Positions 19,503-27,749 of a stretch of 64,000 bases of DNA are shown here, piece after piece. The notes beneath the pieces are model-generated. The model was not told the origin of the DNA, did not search any database, and saw nothing but the letters and a program-made list of their open reading frames with translations. The stretch is from JACCWP01 sp963801045 (GTDB lineage Bacteria; Actinomycetota; Actinomycetes; Propionibacteriales; Nocardioidaceae), in the NCBI GenBank assembly GCA_963801045.1, contig CAWDDC010000003.1:558001-622000 (forward strand), read 5' to 3'. The stretch's first letter is position 1; each line of letters starts with the position of its first letter. The translations under genes and the position numbers were made by a program.

Positions 19503-20483
19503 TCAGGCCCGACCGTCGAACAGGCTGGTCACCGACCCGTCCTCGAACACCTCGCGGATCGCGCGGCTGATCAGCGGCGCGATCGACAGCACCGTGAGCG
19601 AGTCGAAGTGCCGGTCGGGCGGGATCGGCAGCGTGTTGGTGACGATGACTTCCTTGGCCCGGGAGTTCTTCAGCCGGTCGACCGCCGGACCGGACAGCAC
19701 GGCGTGCGTCGCGGCCACCACGACCTCGGCAGCACCGTCGTCGAGCAGCGCGTCGACCGCCTTGCAGACCGTGCCGCCGGTGTCGATCATGTCGTCGACC
19801 AGCACGCAGGTGCGGCCGCGGATGTCACCGACGACGCGGTTGGCCTTGGTCTCGTTGGGGCGGTTGATGTCGCGGGTCTTGTGGATGAACGCCAGCGGCG
19901 CACCCGAGAGCCGCGCGGACCACTGCTCGGCCACCCGGATCCGGCCGGCGTCCGGCGAGACGACCGCGAGGTCCTTGTGCCCGTACGCCGACCCGACGTA
20001 GTCGGCCAGGATCGGCATCGCCATCAGGTGGTCGACGGGGCCGTCGAAGTAGCCCTGGATCTGCGAGCTGTGCAGGTCGACGCTGATCAGCCGGTCGGCG
20101 CCGGCCTGGCGGAACATGTCCGCGATCAGCCGCGCGGAGATCGGCTCCCGCCCGCGGTGCTTCTTGTCCTGGCGGGCGTAGGGATAGAACGGCATCACGA
20201 CCGTGATCCGCTTGGCCGAGGCCCGCTTGAGCGCGTCGACCATGATCAGCTGCTCCATGATCCACTGGTTGATCGGCGCGGTGTGGCTCTGCATGACGAA
20301 CGCGTCGCAGCCGCGCACCGACTCCTCGAAACGCACGTAGATCTCGCCGTTGGCGAAGTCGTAGACCTGCTGGGGCACCAGCCCGCTGCCCAGCAGCAGG
20401 GACACCTCGTCCGCGAGATCGGGGTGGGCCCGACCGGAGAAGACCATCAGGTTCTTCTCGGTGGTGCGCTTCATGCCGGTCAC
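19503..20483 (-). CDS. prs: Ribose-phosphate pyrophosphokinase
   Basis: The gene is intact, 326 residues. GTG 20483 follows GGGAG by a normal spacing; MKRTTEKN at 20474 is an alternative start. Class I PRPP synthetase motifs are present: SGRAHPDLADEVSLLLG, FANGEIYVRFEESVRG, MPFYPYARQDKKHRGREPIS (ATP/flexible loop) and CVLVDDMIDTGGTVCKAV (PRPP loop). It makes PRPP from ribose-5-phosphate and ATP for nucleotides, His and Trp, and in actinobacteria also decaprenyl-phosphoarabinose precursors. It lies ten bases after glmU, the classic glmU-prs pair. Confidence 0.97.
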   Translation of the reverse strand: MTGMKRTTEKNLMVFSGRAHPDLADEVSLLLGSGLVPQQVYDFANGEIYVRFEESVRGCDAFVMQSHTAPINQWIMEQLIMVDALKRASAKRITVVMPFYPYARQDKKHRGREPISARLIADMFRQAGADRLISVDLHSSQIQGYFDGPVDHLMAMPILADYVGSAYGHKDLAVVSPDAGRIRVAEQWSARLSGAPLAFIHKTRDINRPNETKANRVVGDIRGRTCVLVDDMIDTGGTVCKAVDALLDDGAAEVVVAATHAVLSGPAVDRLKNSRAKEVIVTNTLPIPPDRHFDSLTVLSIAPLISRAIREVFEDGSVTSLFDGRA

Positions 20484-20493
20484 GGACGCTCCC

Positions 20494-21991
20494 TCACTGG
20501 GACGGGTTGTCGGGTGGCACGTCGTCAGTCTGCCCGATGGGTTCGCCCTCGCGTGCAGCGGCGGCCGCGTCGGCACTGGCCGAACCCGGTCGGCGTCGCT
20601 GCACCCAGTCGTCGATGTGCCGCTGCGGTCCGTTGGACAGCGCCAGCGCGCCCGGCGGCACGTCGCGGCGCACGACCGTGCCGGCCCCGGTCGCGGCACC
20701 GTCGGCGATCGTCACCGGGGCCACGAAGACGTTGTCCGACCCGGTGCGGCAGTGCCGCCCGACGACGGTGCGGTGCTTGGCCACGCCGTCGTAGTTGGCG
20801 GTGATCGTGCCGGCGCCGATGTTGGTGCCCTCGCCGATGTCGGCGTCGCCGATGTACGACAGGTGCGGCACCTTGGCGCCGGGCCCGATGCTGGAGTTCT
20901 TGGTCTCGACGTACGTGCCGATCTTGCCGCGCTCGGCCAGCCGGGTGCCCGGACGCAGGTAGGCGAACGGCCCGACCGTCGCACCGGCCCCGAGCACCGC
21001 ACCGGAGCCGTGGGTGCGCACCACCTGCGCCCCCGCGCCGACGCTGACGTCGGTCAGCGTCGTGTCGGGTCCGATCACCGCGCTCCCGGTCGACGCTGGT
21101 CGCGCCCAGCAGCTGCACACCGGGCAGCAGGGTCACGTCGGGCGCCAGCCGTACGCCGACGTCGACCCACGTGGTCGCCGGGTCGACGACAGTGACGCCG
21201 GCTCGCATCCAGCCGTCCAGCACCCGGCGGTTGAGCTCGGCGCCGAGCCGGGCCAGCTGGACCCGGTCGTTGACGCCCTCGGTCTCCCACGTGTCGCCGA
21301 CCGGCACCGCGCCGACGCCGCGGCTGTCGGCCACCGCCAGCCCCAGCACGTCGGTCAGGTAGACCTCGCCGGCGGCGTTGTCGCGTCCGACCCGGCTGAG
21401 GGCGGTGCGCAGCCAGGCCAGGTCGAAGGCGTACATGCCCGAGTTGACCTCGTTCAGCGCGAGCTGCTCGGCGGTCGCGTCCTTCTGCTCGACGATCGCG
21501 CGCGGGCTGCCGGTCTCGTCCCGCACCAGCCGGCCGTAACCGGTCGGGTCGTCGACCTCGAAGGTGAGCACGGTGACGGCGTCGCCCGAGGCGACGTGCG
21601 AGGCGGCCAGCCGGCGCAGCGTGTCGGCGGTCAGCAGCGGCGTGTCCCCCATCACCACCAGCACGGTCCCCTTGCCCGCGCCCACCTCGGCCAGACCCAC
21701 CGCGGTGGCGTGCCCGGTGCCGAGCTGCTCCTCCTGCACCGCGGTGCGGGCCCGGGGCAGGCACTCCACGACGTGCGGCTGCACGTCGGCGCGGCCGTGC
21801 CCGACCACGACCACGACCTCCCCCGGGTCGAGCGGGTCGACCGCGGCGAGCACGTGCCCGACCAGGCTGCGGCCGCCGACGCGGTGCAGCATCTTGGGGG
21901 TGCGCGACCGCATCCGGGTGCCTCCGCCCGCCGCGAGGACCACGACGGCGGTCACCTCAGCGGCGGGTCCCTGCGTGCTCGGGTCGGTCAC
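20494..21991 (-). CDS. glmU: Bifunctional GlcNAc-1-P uridyltransferase / GlcN-1-P acetyltransferase (one frameshift)
   Basis: About 498 residues from GTG 21991, with GGAGG eleven bases upstream. The uridyltransferase domain begins VVVLAAGGGTRMRSRTPKML and has MGDTPLLTADTLRRL and NEVNSGMYAFD. The left-handed beta-helix acetyltransferase domain shows YLRPGTRLAERGKIGTYVET, HLSYIGDADIGEGTNIGAGT and NYDGVAKHRTVVG. One extra G near 21085 interrupts the junction; removing it gives VDRSAVIGPDTTLTDV. It makes UDP-GlcNAc for peptidoglycan. Being essential, it shows that the frameshifts in this window are not biological. Confidence 0.95.
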
Positions 21992-22068
21992 GGAGTGCCT
22001 CCGGAGTCGCGGGTGGTTTCCCCAGGTAGTCGCCGTGTGGCGGTGGTCGCGGGCGTCGCACCGGCTCG

Positions 22069-22147
22069 CTCCCCGGGTAGGAGTCGAACCTACGTCGCTT
22101 GTCCGCATTCAAAGTGCGGCGGGCCCTGCCGACAGACCAACCGGGGA
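22069..22147 (-). tRNA. tRNA-Gln (UUG anticodon)
   Basis: On the minus strand the acceptor arms TCCCCGG/CCGGGGA pair fully. The anticodon stem CCGCA/TGCGG closes a CTTTGAA loop, giving anticodon TTG. The T arm is GTAGG-TTCGACT-CCTAC. GGTC/GGCC forms the D stem. Total length is 79, because the variable segment is about nine bases and the D side is slightly long. This may be natural or another inserted-base error. CCA is not encoded. A tRNA-Gln beside glmU is the usual neighbour in related genomes. Confidence 0.82.
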
Positions 22148-22231
22148 CGGTCCGCGCCACAGCGTACGGACATCGCGCACCGACGTGACAGGACACTCAC
22201 TCCGGTCGGCGTGCGGGCGGCCGCATGACTG

Positions 22232-22255
22232 GTAACCTACGAATGCGTAGGTTAC
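22232..22255. promoter_or_regulatory. Palindromic operator upstream of the desaturase gene
   Basis: GTAACCTACG (22232-22241) and CGTAGGTTAC (22246-22255) are exact inverted copies around AATG. A further half-like CGTAGGTAAG follows at about 22261. It sits about 75 bases before the desaturase start. The size and symmetry fit a TetR-family operator, and a TetR gene lies directly downstream of the desaturase. That this protein binds here is an inference. Confidence 0.6.
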
Positions 22256-22328
22256 GGTGTCGTAGGTAAGGCAGCCCTATGTCGCCCGAGTCCCGGCCCC
22301 CACCCCCCATTGTCTGTGAGGACCGCAT

Positions 22329-23315
22329 ATGCCCCCTCCCACCACCGCACCCGCTGTACTCGACGCACCGCCTGCCCCGCCGGCTCCGGCCGACGGCGGC
22401 AGCGAGGAGAGCACCGAGCCGACGTACCTGTCCCGTGGTGAGCGCATCACGCTGGCAGTGTTCGTCCTGGTCCCCTTCCTCGCCGTGGTCGCCGCGGTGC
22501 CGCTGGCCTGGGGCGGCTGGCTGGGCTGGAGCGATGTCGTCATCACCGTGGTCGCGTACGTGATCACCGGTCTCGGCATCACCGCCGGCTTCCACCGGCT
22601 CTTCACGCACAAGTCCTTCAAGCCCAACCGCGGGGTCAAGATCGCGCTGGCCATCGCCGGCAGCCTCGCGATCGAGGGCCCGGTCATCCGCTGGGTCGCC
22701 GACCACCGCAAGCACCACAAGTTCTCCGACCGCGACGGCGACCCGCACTCGCCGTGGCGCTACGGCGAGAACATCCCCGCCCTGATCAAGGGCATGGTCT
22801 ACGCCCACGTCGGCTGGATGTTCGACGGCGAGCAGACCCCGCAGCGCAAGTACGCGCCCGACCTGATGAAGGACCCGGACATCGTCCGGATCAGCCGGCT
22901 GTTCCCGCTGTGGGTGGCCGTGTCGCTGCTCGCGCCGGCCGTCGTCGGCGGGCTGTGGACCATGTCCTGGCAGGGCGCGCTCACCGCGTTCTTCTGGGCC
23001 AGCCTGGTGCGCGTCTCGCTGCTGCACCACGTCACCTGGTCGATCAACTCGATCTGCCACACCGTCGGCGAGCAGCCGTTCAAGACCCGCGACCACTCCG
23101 GCAACGTGTGGTGGCTCGCGATCCCGAGCTTCGGCGAGTCGTGGCACAACCTGCACCACGCCGACCCGACCTGCGCCCGGCACGGCGTCCTCCCCGGCCA
23201 GATCGACCTGTCCGCCCGCACCATCTGGACGTTCGAGAAGCTGGGCTGGGTCAGCGACGTGCGCTGGCCGGTCGCCGAGCGCCTCGCCGCCAAGCGCACC
23301 GAGGTCGCCGCCTGA
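22329..23315 (+). CDS. Acyl-CoA desaturase (stearoyl-CoA delta-9 type)
   Basis: The gene is intact, 328 residues from ATG 22329. It has a hydrophobic core with helices ITLAVFVLVPFLAVVAAVPL and VVITVVAYVITGLGITAGFH. Three histidine boxes bind the di-iron centre: HRLFTH near residue 95, HRKHH near 130 and HNLHH near 275. These are the marks of membrane fatty-acid desaturases (PF00487). It introduces a cis double bond into acyl chains and so tunes membrane fluidity. The palindrome at 22232 and the TetR gene 71 bases downstream suggest regulation by fatty acid status. Confidence 0.92.
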   Translation: MPPPTTAPAVLDAPPAPPAPADGGSEESTEPTYLSRGERITLAVFVLVPFLAVVAAVPLAWGGWLGWSDVVITVVAYVITGLGITAGFHRLFTHKSFKPNRGVKIALAIAGSLAIEGPVIRWVADHRKHHKFSDRDGDPHSPWRYGENIPALIKGMVYAHVGWMFDGEQTPQRKYAPDLMKDPDIVRISRLFPLWVAVSLLAPAVVGGLWTMSWQGALTAFFWASLVRVSLLHHVTWSINSICHTVGEQPFKTRDHSGNVWWLAIPSFGESWHNLHHADPTCARHGVLPGQIDLSARTIWTFEKLGWVSDVRWPVAERLAAKRTEVAA

Positions 23316-23386
23316 CCGGCTGCGCGACACTGGGCCGGTGACCGAGTCCGAGGCAGAGCCGCGCACGGCGCAGCACTCGGCACCGG

Positions 23387-23983
23387 ATGACCGCCGCCGA
23401 GCGTCGTGAGCAGCTGATCCAGGTCGCGCGCGGCCTGATCGCCGCCCGCGGCGTCGAGGGCACGTCGGTCGAGGAGATCGCCGCCAAGGCGGAGGTCTCC
23501 AAGCCGGTGGTCTACGAGCACTTCGGCGGCAAGGAAGGGCTGTACGCGGTCGTCGTCGACCGCGAGGTGCAGCTGCTGCTGTCGATGATGCGTACGGCGC
23601 TGACCGCCGGCGCACCGCGCGAGCTGCTCCAGCAGGCGGCGTTCGCGCTGCTGGACTACATCGAGCAGCACCCCGACGGCTTCCGGATCCTGGTGCGCGA
23701 CTCCCCGGTCGGGTCGGCCAGCGGGTCCTTCGTCTCGATCATCGGCGACATCGCCAGCCGGGTGGAGCACATCCTGGGCCGCGAGTTCAAGGCCCGCGGC
23801 TTCGACACCAAGTACGCCCCGATGTACGCGCAGATGCTGGTCGGCATGGTCGGCACCACCGGCCAGTGGTGGCTCGACGCCCGCAAGCCCGCCAAGGACG
23901 TCGTCGCCGCCCACCTGGTCAACCTGGCCTGGAACGGCCTGTCCGGCCTGGAGCAGAAGCCGCAGTCGATCACCCGCTCCTGA
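23387..23983 (+). CDS. TetR-family regulator, FasR-like
   Basis: About 198 residues. The helix-turn-helix is VEEIAAKAEVSKPVVYEHFG, followed by the conserved KEGLYAVVVDREVQLLL. The C-terminal ligand domain includes FRILVRDSPVGSASGSF and QMLVGMVGTTGQWWLDARKP. From memory these resemble the mycobacterial/corynebacterial FasR, which senses long acyl-CoA and controls fatty acid synthesis. ATG 23387 is used. A GTG at 23338 lies in another frame and would need a further base correction. It likely regulates the desaturase upstream, either through the 22232 palindrome or more widely. Confidence 0.82.
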   Translation: MTAAERREQLIQVARGLIAARGVEGTSVEEIAAKAEVSKPVVYEHFGGKEGLYAVVVDREVQLLLSMMRTALTAGAPRELLQQAAFALLDYIEQHPDGFRILVRDSPVGSASGSFVSIIGDIASRVEHILGREFKARGFDTKYAPMYAQMLVGMVGTTGQWWLDARKPAKDVVAAHLVNLAWNGLSGLEQKPQSITRS

Positions 23984-24000
23984 CCCGGGTCACCTGCTCA

Positions 24001-24086
24001 GGTTTCCCAAGTCCGCTTGGGAAACCCATGGTCCCCCTGTCACAAGACGGGGGAACCTTCGGTTTCCCGGGTGACCTTGGGAAACC
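24001..24086. terminator. Three consecutive stem-loops between convergent genes
   Basis: Hairpin 1 pairs GGTTTCCCAAG (24001-24011) with CTTGGGAAACC (24016-24026) around TCCG. Hairpin 2 pairs GGTCCCCCTGTC (24030-24041) with GACGGGGGAACC (24046-24057) around ACAA, with one mismatch and one G-U pair. Hairpin 3 pairs GGTTTCCC (24061-24068) with GGGAAACC (24079-24086). They fill the gap between the TetR stop (23983) and the VOC stop (24096), so a two-way terminator is likely. No T tract is present. Confidence 0.65.
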
Positions 24087-24095
24087 CCGACACGC

Positions 24096-24449
24096 TCAGG
24101 CCTCGGCGAGGACCTCGACCCGGTTGCCGTGGCCGTCGGCGGTGTAGAAGCGGCGGTAGCCGGGGAAGGCGTCGTCCCAGCGCACGGGGTACGCGAGCGC
24201 GGCCAGCCGCGCGGCGACGGCGTCGGGGTCGTCGACCAGGAACGCCGGGTGCGCCTTGCCGGCCGGCACGAACGGCTCCTCCACCCCGACGTGCACCTCC
24301 ACCCCCGGCCCGCGGAACCACACGCCCCCGCGCGCGGCCAGCACCGGCGGCTTGGCCACCTCGGGCAGCCCGAGCCCGTCGCCCCAGAACCGCCGCGCGA
24401 CGTCCTCACCGCCCGGCGGGCAGGACACCTGGACGTGGTGCAGCCTCAT
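24096..24449 (-). CDS. VOC (glyoxalase/bleomycin-resistance fold) protein
   Basis: The gene is intact, 117 residues. It begins MRLHHVQVSCPPGGEDVARR with the first metal-ligand-type histidine and has GLPEVAKPPVLAARGGVWFR, VEVHVGVEEPFVPAGKAHPA and FYTADGHGNRVEVLAE at the end. The latter glutamate position is the usual second-module metal ligand. The fold covers dioxygenases, glyoxalases and resistance proteins; no specific substrate can be read off. The ATG overlaps the stop of the upstream acetyltransferase (ATGA), so it is the last gene of a three-gene operon. Confidence 0.82.
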   Translation of the reverse strand: MRLHHVQVSCPPGGEDVARRFWGDGLGLPEVAKPPVLAARGGVWFRGPGVEVHVGVEEPFVPAGKAHPAFLVDDPDAVAARLAALAYPVRWDDAFPGYRRFYTADGHGNRVEVLAEA

Positions 24450-24917
24450 GCCGGCTCCGTCCCGAGGTAGCGCTTCATGCCGACGTGCGAGGGAACGAAG
24501 CCCAGCCGCTGGTAGAACCGGTGCGCGTCGGTGCGCGCCACCATCGTGGTCAGCTGGGCGCGGACGGCGCCGCGGCGCCGCGCCTCGGCCAGCACGTGCT
24601 CCATCAGCTCTGCACCGAGACCCTGGCCCCGCATCGACGACTCCACCCGCACGGCCTCGATCTGGCAGATCAGCCCGCCGTCGTGGGTGAGGTGCTGCAG
24701 CCAGTTGACCTGCGTCGTCGCGACCACCCGGCCGTCGACCTCGCCGACGAGCACGTCGGCGGTGGGGTCGGCGGCGATGACGCGCATCGCGGCGCGCTGC
24801 CGCTCGGTCACCTCGGTCGGCTCGGGCTCGCGCACCGGGGGCCGTGCGCATCACGTCGGTACGCAGCAGCGCGAGGACCGCCTCGAGGTCGGCGTCGGTG
24901 GCGCTGCGGATCCGCAT
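24446..24917 (-). CDS. GNAT-family N-acetyltransferase (one frameshift)
   Basis: About 156 residues from ATG 24917 (MRIRSATDADLEAVLALLRT). One extra base near 24835 separates this start from the rest. The acetyl-CoA site is VRVESSMRGQGLGAELMEHV with the R/Q-x-x-G-x-G/A signature, followed by AQLTTMVARTDAHRFYQRLG. It would transfer an acetyl group to a small molecule or peptide. The start overlaps the stop of the methyltransferase gene (TGATG) and the end overlaps the VOC gene, so the three are probably translated together. Confidence 0.85.
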
Positions 24918-25704
24918 CACCGCTCCTCCCGGTGCGCGACCAGGAAGATCCGGCGGAACGGCAGCACGGTGCCGTGCGGCTGCTCCGGGTACGCCGCCCG
25001 CAGCGCGGCGCCGTACTCCGCCTCGAAGCGCTCCCGCAGTCCCCCGCCGGCGGCGTCCAGCGCCTGCAGCACCGGGCGGGCGCCGGTGCTCGACACCCAG
25101 CGCAGCACCGGGTCGGGGCCGTGCAGCAGGTGCAGGTAGGTGGTCTCCCAGGCGTCCACCCGCCAGCCGGGCCGCGCGAGCACCCCCAGGTAGGTCGCGG
25201 CGTCGTGGCCGTCCGGTTGCTCCACGCCGGCCGTGTGCGCGGCGTACGGCTCGCGTCGCGGCCAGCCCGCGCAGCAGCACGTGGCTCGGCGCGCCGAAGT
25301 TGCCGGGCAGCGAGAACGCGAAGCACCCGCCCGGCGCGACCGCGTCGGCCAGGCCCGGCAGCAGGTCGAGGTGGCCCGGCACCCACTGGAAGGTCGCGTT
25401 GGACACCAGCAGGTCGACCGGCCCGCCCGGCTCCCAGCCCGCGCAGGTCGGCCTGCTGGTAGGTCACCCGCGGATCGGTGTTGTCGGCCTCCGCCCGCGC
25501 CACCATCTCCGCCGACGCGTCGACGCCCTCGATCGACGCGTCCGGCCAGCGGGCCCGCAGCAACGCGCTCAGCTGACCCGGCCCGCAGCCGAGGTCGACG
25601 ATCCGGCGCGGCTGCACCGCCACCCGCGCCAGCAGGTCGGCGAACGGCCGGCCGCGCTCGTCGGCGAAGGCCAGGTACTGCTGCGGTTCCCAGCGGGCGC
25701 TCAC
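24917..25704 (-). CDS. tam: Trans-aconitate 2-methyltransferase-like SAM methyltransferase (frameshifted)
   Basis: About 261 residues from ATG 25704 (MSARWEPQQYLAFADERGRP). Motif I is IVDLGCGPGQLSALLRARWP and motif II-like DASAEMVARAEADNTD. After two corrected extra bases (near 25440 and 25255) it reads LLVSNATFQWVPGHLDLLPG, FSLPGNFGAPSHVLLRGLA and LHLLHGPDPVLRWVSSTGAR. The NATFQW and RWVSST blocks are characteristic of Tam, which methylates trans-aconitate to protect aconitase. It is first in an operon with GNAT and VOC genes. The operator-like site at 25750 lies just upstream. Confidence 0.82.
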
Positions 25705-25749
25705 GACACCACCTCCGGGGCAGGAGTGTGCCGTCCGTACTATCTTGAT

Positions 25750-25764
25750 GTCAAGATTCTTGGT
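25750..25764. promoter_or_regulatory. Probable MarR operator upstream of tam
   Basis: GTCAAGATTCTTGGT closely matches the perfect palindrome GTCAAGAGTCTTGAC at 27197, in the marR-amidase control region. TCTTGA at 25743-25748 adds a third inverted half, forming TCTTGA-TG-TCAAGA. It lies 46 bases before the tam ATG and overlaps the 3' end of the amidase gene. The shared site suggests that one MarR protein controls both operons. Confidence 0.5.
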
Positions 25765-27151
25765 GCCGGGAGACGTGGTGGGTGGGCACGCAGTCGTAGA
25801 AGGGCCGGGCCGCCTCCAGCTGGGCGGCCAGCGACAGCAGCCGGGCGTCGTCGCCGCGGCGGGCGACGAGCTGGGCGGCCAGCGGCAGCCCGCTGCTGGC
25901 GAACCCGGCCGGCATCGACACCGCCGGCTGGCCGGTGTGGTTCCACAGCGGCGTGTACGCGTAGAAGCGGCCCATGCTCAGCACCGTGGACACCCCGTTG
26001 CCGGCTCCCCACTGGCCGATCTCGGGCGGCTCGCCGGCGAGCACCGGCGTCAGCAGCATGTCCGCGCCGGTCGTCGCCAGCGCCCGGTGACCGTGCGCCG
26101 GGGCCGAGTCGATGGCGCGGATCAGCACGGCGGGGCGGACCGCCGCACCCAGCCGGACGATCTGCTGCGTCCGCGGCTCGAACAGGTCGGGGCGGTCGGC
26201 CCGCGCGGCGGTCTCGTTGATGCCGGCCAGGTAGCGGGCGGTGAACGCCTGCGGCGCGGCCCCCTGCGGCACCCGCACCCGCCAGACCTCGTGGCCCAGC
26301 TCCGCCAGCCGCCGGCCGGTGCGCAGCACGGCGTCGCGCACCTGCGCGTCGAGGCCGCGCGGGACGTTGACCCGGAACGGGCTCAGGTCGATCCCGATCC
26401 GGAGCCGTCCGGGCTCGCGTGCGACGGCGTCCAGCAGCGAGTCGGACAGGTCGCCGACGGCGTCCAGGTAGCGCGCGGTGTCCTCGACCCGCCGGGTCAG
26501 CACCCCCTGCACCGACAGGCCGTTCCAGCTGCCGGACGACGGCATCGTCCCGGCCGAGGGCTTGAACCCCACCAGGCCGCAGCACGCTGCCGGGATCCGG
26601 ATCGAGCCCGCTCCGTCGCTGGCCGTCGCCAGGCCGACCATGCCGGCGGCGACCGCCGCCGCCGAGCCGCCGGAGGAGCCGCCCGGCGTGCGCCAGCGGT
26701 CCCAGGGGTTGCGGGTCGCCCCCGTCGCCGCCGACTCGGTGAAGCCGTAGACCCCGAGCTCGGGCAGCGCGGTCTTGCCGACGATCACCGCACCCGCGGT
26801 ACGCAGCCGGCGCACCACCTCGGCGTCGGCCAGCGCGGGCCGGGTGAACGCCCGGCTGCCGAGGCCGGTGACCTGGCCGGCGATGTCGGTGTCGTCCTTC
26901 ACCGCCACCGGCACGCCGAGCAGCAGCCGGTCCGCGCCGGATCGGGCGCCGGCGGCGCGCGCCTCGTCGGCCTCCCGGGCGGCTGCGCGCGCGCCGTCGG
27001 CGTCGACCCGGACGAAGGCGCCGATGGAGGGATCGATCCCGGCGATGGCCGCGAGTGCCGCGTCCACCAGTGCGACCGCGGTGACCTCGCCGGCGTCCAG
27101 GGCCCGTACCTGGGCACCGGGCCCGGCCAACAGAAGGTCCGCGACCCGCAT
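25751..27151 (-). CDS. Amidase-signature family hydrolase
   Basis: The gene is intact, 466 residues from ATG 27151. The Ser-cisSer-Lys triad is visible: the lysine in LLGVPVAVKDDTDIAG (about residue 80), and the two serines in RTPGGSSGGSAAAVAAGMVG (about 155-175). DGAGSIRIPAACCGLVGFKP is the conserved strand after the nucleophile. The family hydrolyses amides such as indole acetamide, 6-aminohexanoate dimers or glutaminyl-tRNA (GatA), but no GatB/C is nearby, so it is not a tRNA amidotransferase. It is divergent from marR and probably under its control. Confidence 0.9.
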   Translation of the reverse strand: MRVADLLLAGPGAQVRALDAGEVTAVALVDAALAAIAGIDPSIGAFVRVDADGARAAAREADEARAAGARSGADRLLLGVPVAVKDDTDIAGQVTGLGSRAFTRPALADAEVVRRLRTAGAVIVGKTALPELGVYGFTESAATGATRNPWDRWRTPGGSSGGSAAAVAAGMVGLATASDGAGSIRIPAACCGLVGFKPSAGTMPSSGSWNGLSVQGVLTRRVEDTARYLDAVGDLSDSLLDAVAREPGRLRIGIDLSPFRVNVPRGLDAQVRDAVLRTGRRLAELGHEVWRVRVPQGAAPQAFTARYLAGINETAARADRPDLFEPRTQQIVRLGAAVRPAVLIRAIDSAPAHGHRALATTGADMLLTPVLAGEPPEIGQWGAGNGVSTVLSMGRFYAYTPLWNHTGQPAVSMPAGFASSGLPLAAQLVARRGDDARLLSLAAQLEAARPFYDCVPTHHVSRHQES

Positions 27152-27196
27152 GGCCGGAGTCTATTGACGACAGTCCGGCTTCGTGGCTGTCTCGAC

Positions 27197-27211
27197 GTCA
27201 AGAGTCTTGAC
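27197..27211. promoter_or_regulatory. Perfect palindrome in the marR/amidase divergent promoter
   Basis: GTCAAGA-G-TCTTGAC is a perfect inverted repeat. On the plus strand it fills the 17-base spacer between CTCGAC (27191-27196, -35-like) and TTATAG (27214-27219, -10-like), with the GTG start of marR at 27230. Binding there would block the promoter. The gap to the amidase start is 78 bases. Confidence 0.6.
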
Positions 27212-27229
27212 ACTTATAGGCTGCGGGAC

Positions 27230-27724
27230 GTGCGCGACGAGGTGGACCGACTGGTCGAGGCGTGGAGTCGGGAACGGCCCGACCTCGACGTCGCGCCGAT
27301 GCAGGTGCTGAGCCGGGTCACCCGGCTGGCCCGGCACCTCGACGGGGCCCGCCGCCAGGCGTTCGCGGCGCACGGCCTGGAGACCTGGGAGTTCGACGTG
27401 CTCAGCGCGTTGCGCCGGGCCGGACCGCCGTACGAGCTCTCCCCGGGCACGTTGCTGCGGGAGACCATGGTCACCAGCGGGACGATGACCAACCGGGTCG
27501 ACGGGCTGGTGACGCGGCGGCTGGTGGAGCGGCGCCCCGACCCCGCCGACCGGCGCGGGGTGCTGGTGCGGCTCACCGCGGGCGGGCGGCAGGTGGTCGA
27601 CGCCGCCCTCGACGCGCTGCTCACCGGCGAACGGGCCCTGCTGGCCGGGCTGGGCGACCGCGACCGGGAGCGGCTGGCCGGACTGCTGCGGGTGCTCACC
27701 ACGCCGTTCGACGACGCGCACTGA
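27230..27724 (+). CDS. MarR-family transcriptional regulator
   Basis: The gene is intact, 164 residues from GTG 27230. The winged helix reads LETWEFDVLSALRRAGPPYE, LSPGTLLRETMVTSGTMTNR, VDGLVTRRLVERRPDPADRR, GVLVRLTAGG, which is the standard MarR order. LARHLDGARRQAFAAHGL is the dimer helix. Likely an autorepressor through the palindrome at 27197, and it may also control tam through the similar site at 25750. The inducer is unknown. The frame continues open far upstream but that is opposite the amidase gene. Confidence 0.88.
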   Translation: MRDEVDRLVEAWSRERPDLDVAPMQVLSRVTRLARHLDGARRQAFAAHGLETWEFDVLSALRRAGPPYELSPGTLLRETMVTSGTMTNRVDGLVTRRLVERRPDPADRRGVLVRLTAGGRQVVDAALDALLTGERALLAGLGDRDRERLAGLLRVLTTPFDDAH

Positions 27725-27749
27725 CGGACGCGACGCGGCGCCCAGCTGC

